NCBI GenBank assembly: GCA_009809945.1
Contig: WTPW01000199.1
Span: forward strand, 46,820-110,819
DNA from: Gigaspora margarita
Lineage: Eukaryota > Glomeromycota > Glomeromycetes > Diversisporales > Gigasporaceae
DNA: 64,000 bases
Direction: 5' to 3'
The notes beneath the pieces were generated by a model that was not told the origin of the DNA, searched no databases, and saw nothing but the letters and a program-made list of their open reading frames with translations. Both the position numbers and the translations under genes were made by a program. Shown piece after piece: positions 58,025 to 64,000 of the stretch; position 1 is the stretch's first letter, and each line of letters starts with the position of its first letter.

Positions 58025-58833
58025 GGGAATTGCTATTTCCACCATGGTTACACAAGATTTTCTATTTTTAGAATTAANNNNNNNNNNNNNNNNNNNNNNN
58101 NNNNNNNNNNNNNNNNNNNNNNNNNNNNNNNNNNNNNNNNNNNNNNNNNNNNNNNNNNNNNNNNNNNNNNNNNNNNNNNNNNNNNNNNNNNNNNNNNNNN
58201 NNNNNNNNNNNNNNNNNNNNNNNNNNNNNNNNNNNNNNNNNNNNNNNNNNNNNNNNNNNNNNNNNNNNNNNNNNNNNNNNNNNNNNNNNNNNNNNNNNNN
58301 NNNNNNNNNNNNNNNNNNNNNNNNNNNNNNNNNNNNNNNNNNNNNNNNNNNNNNNNNNNNNNNNNNNNNNNNNNNNNNNNNNNNNNNNNNNNNNNNNNNN
58401 NNNNNNNNNNNNNNNNNNNNNNNNNNNNNNNNNNNNNNNNNNNNNNNNNNNNNNNNNNNNNNNNNNNNNNNNNNNNNNNNNNNNNNNNNNNNNNNNNNNN
58501 NNNNNNNNNNNNNNNNNNNNNNNNNNNNNNNNNNNNNNNNNNNNNNNNNNNNNNNNNNNNNNNNNNNNNNNNNNNNNNNNNNNNNNNNNNNNNNNNNNNN
58601 NNNNNNNNNNNNNNNNNNNNNNNNNNNNNNNNNNNNNNNNNNNNNNNNNNNNNNNNNNNNNNNNNNNNNNNNNNNNNNNNNNNNNNNNNNNNNNNNNNNN
58701 NNNNNNNNNNNNNNNNNNNNNNNNNNNNNNNNNNNNNNNNNNNNNNNNNNNNNNNNNNTTAATTCTAAAAATAGAAAATCTTGTGTAACCATAGTGAAAA
58801 TAGCAAAATACCATGGTGGAAATAGCAATTCCC
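58025..58833. mobile_element. GGGAATTGC foldback element with assembly gap inside
   Basis: GGGAATTGCTATTTCCACC ends match the 34976-35943 element. TATTTTTA is duplicated exactly at 58017-58024 and 58834-58841. The interior 58078-58758 (681 positions) is undetermined bases; the total of 809 bp is therefore an estimate. It is inserted in the Helitron, whose frame rejoins when one duplication copy is kept. Confidence 0.85.
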
Positions 58834-58901
58834 TATTTTTATTATAATCATTATTAGATTGTAAATCAAATTCAAAAGAAGATTGAATTATGCAGTGAGC
58901 T

Positions 58902-60530
58902 TAGTGTTCCTATGAACCTGAACTGAACTGAACTTGGGTCAAGTTCAGGTTCAGGTTCAGTATTGAACCTAAACCTGAACATTTTTTAAAACATGTTCAG
59001 GTTCAGGTTCAGTATTGAACTTTTAGAGCAGGTTCAGGTTCAGTTCAGGTTCAGTTCATAAGTTCATGAACATGTTCAGGTTCAGTCTAGCATTCATATG
59101 AATTAGTAATTCTAGGTTTGGGTCCGGGTTTGGTCTGGTCCAGACCAGACTCAAACTCTAAATTCTATTATTTAAAACTTTATATTAAACTCAAACTCAT
59201 TCATAGTTTGGTCGGGCTAGTCAAATTTTGCAAACTAATTTGAGTCTAAATAAAAATATATGTATTTTTTGATACTAAACAAGTTTACTTAGAGTGAGAA
59301 GTATAAATCAGTTAGTAAAATTTAGAAAATCATAGCATTTTGTATAATTTTATTAATGAAATTATTAAAAATCGTATTTTGCATGAAATTTTACTAATCG
59401 ATCATAACTTCTTGCACTAAGTAAACTTGTTCAGCACCAAAAAATACATCAAATCGGCATATTTTATTTTACCTTTCTTAAAATTTGAAGAAAGAACGCT
59501 TAATTTTAGAAATTTTCATCAAAAATTCAAAATTAAGCATCTTTTTTTCAAATTTTAAGAAAAGCGAAATATAATATACTGATATGATGTATTTTTTGGT
59601 GCTAAACAATTTTACTTAGTGCAAGAAGTTAGAATCAATTAGTAAAATTTAGAGAATCATAGAATTTTGTATAATTTTATTAATAAAATTATTCAAATTT
59701 CTATTATTCTCCAAATTTTACTAATTGATATTAATTTCTTGCACTAAGTAAACTTGTTCAGCACAAAAAAATACATCGTATCGACATATTTTATTTTACT
59801 TTTCTTAAGCATCTTTGATGCAAATTTTAAGGAAACTAAAATAAAATATACCGATATGATGTATTTTTTGTTGCTAAACAAGTTTACTTAGAGCAAGAGT
59901 TACGAACAATTAGTAAAATTTAGAGTATCATAGAAATTTGTATAATTTTATTAATAAAATTATACAAATTTCTATGATTCTCTAAATTTTACTAATTGAT
60001 CGTAACTCTTGCTCTAAGTAAACTTTTTAGCACCAAAAAATACATCATATCGTTATATTTTATTTTAGTTTCCTTAAAATTTGCATCAAAGATGCTTAAT
60101 TTTGAATTTTTGATGAAAATTTCTAAAATTAAGCATCTTTTCTTCATATTTTAAGAAAAGTAAAATAAAATACGCAGATTTGATGTATTTTTTGGTGCTG
60201 AACAAGTTTACTTAGTGCAAGAATTATGATCAATTTAAAATTTCATGTAGAACAATATTTTTAATAATTTTATTAATAAAATTATACAAAATGCTATGAT
60301 TCTCTAAATTTTACTAATTGATTCAAACTTTGTGATTTAGGTAAAAATGTGCATATATTATGAACCTGAACATGTTTATGAACCTTGAACTGAACCTGAA
60401 CTGAACTTTTTTTCCAATAATTTTAAGTTCAGGTTCAGTTCAGTATTGAACTTTTAGAGCAGGTTCAGGTTCAGGTTCATTGAACTTGAACCTGAACCTC
60501 TATTGAACTGAACTGGACTTCAGAACCCTA
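58902..60530. mobile_element. hAT-type element with GTTCAG iterations and palindromic array
   Basis: TAGTGTTCC starts the left end, and the right end reads TAGGGTTCTG on the other strand. AGTGAGCT (58894-58901) and GGTGAGCT (60531-60538) are a 7/8 matched duplication. GTTCAGGTTCAG words are densely iterated inside both ends, inward of which lies a GGTCYGG block (59106-59250) and an array of about 290-330-bp palindromic units (59260-60340) related to 7015-9465. No transposase frame. Inserted in the Helitron with the frame preserved outside. Confidence 0.8.
59260..60340. repeat. Palindromic array, related to 7015-9465
   Basis: Centres AATTTTATTAATAAAATT recur at about 59345, 59680, 59948 and 60265. 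They have flanking arms TTAGTAAAATTTAGAGAATC and AAGTAAACTTGTTCAGCACC, alternating with a TTTTTGATGAAAATT palindrome. Unit design matches the first array although sequences have diverged. Confidence 0.7.
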
Positions 60531-61605
60531 GGTGAGCTTTTGCAAGAATTGGATTATTTATTGCACTTTGACATAGTTCTTGATCAAGTACAGACTCTTC
60601 AGAACATTTATGTAGCAATTCTATATTATAAATTATAGATTTTAGATGAAATGATAAACCTGGGTTATTTAAAAATGTTTGGCATGCTTCAGCCCAAGAG
60701 CTAAAATTTTCTCAGAGGTCTTGTACAGTTTTTTATGGTTTAAAAAGTATAAGAATACAGAGTCCATATTGTTTAGCATTTTTAGTATCATCTTTTTTAG
60801 GTATTTCTTTACCACATAATACTACAACTCTTTCAGTTCCTCATTTTCTATATAACTGAACATGTGTTTTACATTGAGGATAAATATTGAAAGTTTCAAA
60901 GATAGTTATGGTTACTATTACTTCTACAGAAAAGAAAATGGTCAATATATGATCTGTTTTCTCTTAAATATTGATTTGATAACATTGAAAGTTTATAGGA
61001 ATTTAATGGAGTTTTACGAATTGTAGAAGCATAGTCATAGAAACAAATATTTTATAGTGATTCACTACGAAATTGGTAATCAATACAAAAATTTATAGCA
61101 GTTAACTTTCCATTATATAATGATATTAGAAATGATTCAGGTGTTGGATCTTGATTAATTTGTTCTTTGCTTAGATCAAAATTTTTATCTAATTCAATAT
61201 CTGATTTATTATTTTCAAGATCTGGGTGAATATATGCCCACTCATTTATCAGATAAGCTTCAAAGGTTTGAAGATGAATAGTTGCAAACTTGTTTGGGGT
61301 ATAATAGTTATTGATACCTAGCAAGTATGCAGAAACTTGAGGGCTTGTAAGTTCCATTTGAATAGCTGACTTGTTAAGACATTTTATTATTAATTTACGT
61401 GACTTGTCTATAAAGTTATATGAATTATCATCATGTTTTTGTGTTAAAAATGTTTCTAGTATAGAAGCACATAATAAGAAAGAACTATGTGTACTAATGT
61501 CTGATTTTGTAATATAATCAGTGATATAATGAATGTATGCTAGGGCAAGTTTTCAAGTAGATATAAATTTAATGCCATTATTGCTTCTACATGAAGATAC
61601 TATAT

Positions 61606-62055
61606 GTCGCAGATGATTGTGAAATCAGATGATAGTGAAATCCACGTGATTTCTGTATCATCAGATTTTCTAAAATTTTTGAAAATTGTCAATCAAATTG
61701 ATCTATATATAAAGACCTTCTAACTGTATCAAAAAGGTGACCCTAACCCTAAACATGAGGCAAAATTGTTTTTTGTTAGTGGTTTTATAAACTCTTCTTT
61801 GCCTCTTGGTTAGGGTTAGGGATAGGGTTAGGGAGCCTTTTTGATACAGTTAGAAGGTCTTTTATATATAGATATCAAGAATGCGATTTATGTAGCTTAT
61901 AAGCATACCAACTGGTTATAGCATTTGATTGTTTTGATTACATGTATAGATCGATTAGATCGATTGTTTACACGATTTTTGGAAATTTTAGAAAATCTGA
62001 TGAATACAGAGATCACGTGGATTTCACTATCATCTGATTTTATGATCATCTGTAA
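61606..62055. mobile_element. Foldback MITE with nested telomere-like palindrome
   Basis: CAGATGATTGTGAAATCAGA near the left end is inverted near the right end; the arms of about 70 bp include AAATCCACGTGATTTCTGTA. TACTATAT (61598-61605) and TATTATAT (62056-62063) are a 7/8 matched 8-bp duplication. Inside, AAAGACCTTCTAACTGTATC is inverted with TTAGGGTTAGGGATAGGG and CCCTAACCCTAAA between the arms. It splits the Rep HUH and YITDYITK motifs of the Helitron. Confidence 0.8.
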
Positions 62056-62477
62056 TATTATATAAGAATTGCAATTATGAATATAGGCACTTGTATGTTA
62101 AATAGCAATAATATCTTGTTTAGGAAAAATTATACCAGGTGGATCTACTAGTTCTCTTGGAAAGTCAAAACAACAATGCTTTGTAAACCATGATTGAATT
62201 TTTTATATGTTTGAGTACAGTGATGAAAAAGTGTCCATTTGCAAATTGCTAGCAAGTCTTATCAAAAGTTTTCTTTAAAGTGTAATAATCTAGAATCAGG
62301 TATAGATAAAAAAGATGGATTTTTCAATAATTGTTTTAGGAGCCAATTGTTTAGCTTTAATTATTTCATCAGTTATAATTTCACCTTTATTGAAGAAGTA
62401 ACTAATATCTTCTTGAATAATATTACTAATATAGTTTAGTAGACGTTGGCAAAATTCATGATCATTTTTAAGATTTG

Positions 62478-63860
62478 TCATAACAAAATTGGATTAAGTG
62501 CTCCATGAAACCAAATAAGCATATGACAGTGAGGAGTACTATGATCTTGATATTCTACAACACCATAGTAATTTTTTATAGACCCAAATATACCATTATC
62601 TTTTCTTTTATATCCAATTAAAGTATCAATTAATATTTGAATAATTTTATCAAAATATTTAGCAACTGTACTAGAATCAAGATGTGCAAGTCGAGCTCTT
62701 TCTGAAGCTTTTGGAAAATTTTTAGGAACAAGTTTATCTAGATTAATTTTATTTCCTGCATACATCATAACAATGGGGCTATGAAGTTCAGCAGGATTTA
62801 TAGTTACAAATAATGAAGGTGCACCATCTCGCATAATAATAGCATGTATTTCATTTTGCATGTGTGCATGTGATTGATAAGATGCTATTAATTTAGAACC
62901 AGCATTATTGACATTTATGAGTAATTCAAGAATAGCTGAATTGCTAATTGGTTGTTTATTTTGTTCTTGTTTAATAGCCAACATGATATCTTTGGGTTTG
63001 AGGAATGATATTAATTTGGCAGGTATTTCAAAATTGTTATTTTTTGTCAAGTTATATGATTCTGTTGACACTTCTTGTTGTTGCAAAATATTAAAGATAA
63101 CAAAAGGAAAAGATCTATGCTGTCTGAATTTTGAATCATGTTGATGTATAAGGTGATTAGCATATTTACTTAATGTAATATGTGATAATTGATCTTTATG
63201 ACCTCCAACACCATATGGATAGAGAACTGGAAATGCAGCTGGAAAAAGAAATGAATCTTCATATTTATTTAATAGTTTATTGCCATGAGATATACATAGT
63301 ATTTGAGATTGTTTATCTAGATTTTTTATTTCAGTTGTGAATTCATTTTATAATTGTGTATGGAGGCCTAAATTTTTAACTAGCTTTTGAAAAGAGAGCA
63401 GTGTAAGTTCTTTTTGAGTAATTGGCAAACTATTAACATTTATTATTCCAGAAGGCCTAAGTTCACTTGTATTACCAATTGAATTATTATTAATAAAATT
63501 TTTAAACTCTTGCTCTTTAATATCTGACAAATTATTATTTTCTTTATCTTCATTCTCACTATCAGACTCTTGAAAATTTGACAAAAAATTAGGTGTATAA
63601 CCTGTATAATGTTCTATTTTATAAGAATCAACATCTAGAACAGTGGTTGTTATGGTTAATGCTTCAGGAATCTCCCCTTCAGGTAGGCTATTTAACATTT
63701 TTATTAAGTTTAAATTTGTTTTTAAATAATTTATTATGTTCAAAAAGCCATAGAAGAGCTGATGTTTTCGAACTTGTAGTACTTTTTTAAGTTGATAATA
63801 GTTAGAAGCCCCTTTGCCAACAAATACTCTTTATATATTCACAAAGTCGATACATTGGTA
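62478..63860 (-). pseudogene. Helitron N-terminal and Rep (HUH) portion
   Basis: Sub-feature of the Helitron. The frame from about 63835 to 62478 is continuous except for one TAA at 63348-63350, where Gln would fit. Text includes LPEGEIPEALTITTTVLDV, ELRPSGIINVNSLPITQKE, FPVLYPYGVGGHKDQLSH, then the Helitron_like_N core with SLFVTINPAELHSP and the PHCH pair. It continues beyond 62478 after a frameshift (NDHEFCQRLLNYISN). Upstream, LKGHIVTFPQNPASLITVL lies toward the window edge after another shift. Confidence 0.88.
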
Positions 63861-64000
63861 ATGGTAATACAGTAATCAATGAAGCTGGGTTTTGAGGAAA
63901 TGTTACAATATGACCTTTAAGTTTATGATAAGTATGTTTTTTTTGTGATAATTGAATAAGATTCATGCAAGGATATCCAGATGATATTAGAAGTTGTTCC

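Larger units (their letters stand above)
55679..64000 (-). pseudogene. Helitron RepHel transposase, broken by four insertions
   Basis: On the minus strand, N-terminal, Rep and helicase parts appear in the correct order and run in from beyond 64000. Rep part: PSLFVTINPAELHSPIVMM and the HUH-type HSTPHCHMLIW (about 62510-62545), then a paired-tyrosine motif YITDYITK (61506-61529). Helicase part: Walker A GASGTGKS (about 57164-57190), Walker B IIDEISMIG (about 56920-56946), DFKSQGHTLEK and LSRAQRLDDL near the end. The protein nicks, unwinds and replicates the element by a rolling-circle route in autonomous Helitrons. Here several frameshifts, in-frame stops (for example 56603-56605, 56477-56479, 60712-60714, 63348-63350) and insertions at 57470-57806, 58025-58833, 58902-60530 and 61606-62055 make it inactive. 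Terminal sequences were not identified. Confidence 0.9.

Noticed and set aside
58022..58847. Three long frames across 58022-58847
   Set aside because: They run through undetermined bases; the readable ends are the inverted termini of a foldback element.

Overview
This window looks like accessory DNA from a very A/T-rich, intron-rich, transposon-laden fungal genome. Several features together fit an arbuscular mycorrhizal fungus (Glomeromycotina, Rhizophagus-like): short 40-140 nt GT-AG introns, an F-box/LRR-type protein, kinase and Sel1-repeat relics, a RepHel Helitron, and telomere-like TTAGGG tracts scattered in inverted-repeat elements. That assignment is inference. No bacterial operons, RBS, CRISPR arrays, rRNA or tRNA genes were seen.

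Only two genes look intact. One is an eleven-exon acyl-CoA synthetase/4-coumarate:CoA-ligase-like gene (22964-25416, +; the proposed splicing gives 538 codons plus stop). The other is an intronless 511-aa F-box protein (48719-50254, +). Everything else with coding character is a relic: the C-terminal part of an unidentified gene (1-820), a kinase/Sel1 relic inside a hAT-type element (about 16100-17470), a pogo-like transposase tail (about 22115-22320, -), a BED-finger hAT transposase start (about 26440-26727, -), a kinase piece with HRD and DFG motifs (32215-32540, -), an acidic hypothetical protein (46880-47242, -), and a large Helitron Rep-helicase pseudogene (55679 to beyond 64000, -).

Layout. 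1-5900: pseudogene, MITEs and a diverged 250-bp repeat. 5870-9745: inverted-repeat composite with a GGGTATTGC foldback and a palindromic array of about 325-bp units. 9750-15600: A/T-rich simple and cryptic repeats. 15780-17860: hAT element with 8-bp duplication carrying Sel1 units. 18970-20715: several foldbacks. 21970-22675: pogo-like remnant. 22964-25416: CoA ligase. 25990-27200: MITE split by an Ac-like hAT element. 27560-29300: second palindromic array. 30645-33348: two 490-bp direct repeats flanking a kinase relic. 34976-35943 and 39455-41363: large palindromic elements sharing a core. 42180-46640: MITEs and a strand-skewed block. 48719-50254: F-box gene. 50600-53640: small repeats and hairpins. 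55679-64000: Helitron broken by four younger insertions.

The strongest signal is stratigraphic. Many insertions have exact or near-exact 8-bp target-site duplications, and removing the four insertions in the Helitron rejoins its reading frame at every junction. Several hAT-type elements carry different iterated subterminal motifs. Two Tc1/mariner-type MITEs keep an internal hairpin with compensatory base changes.
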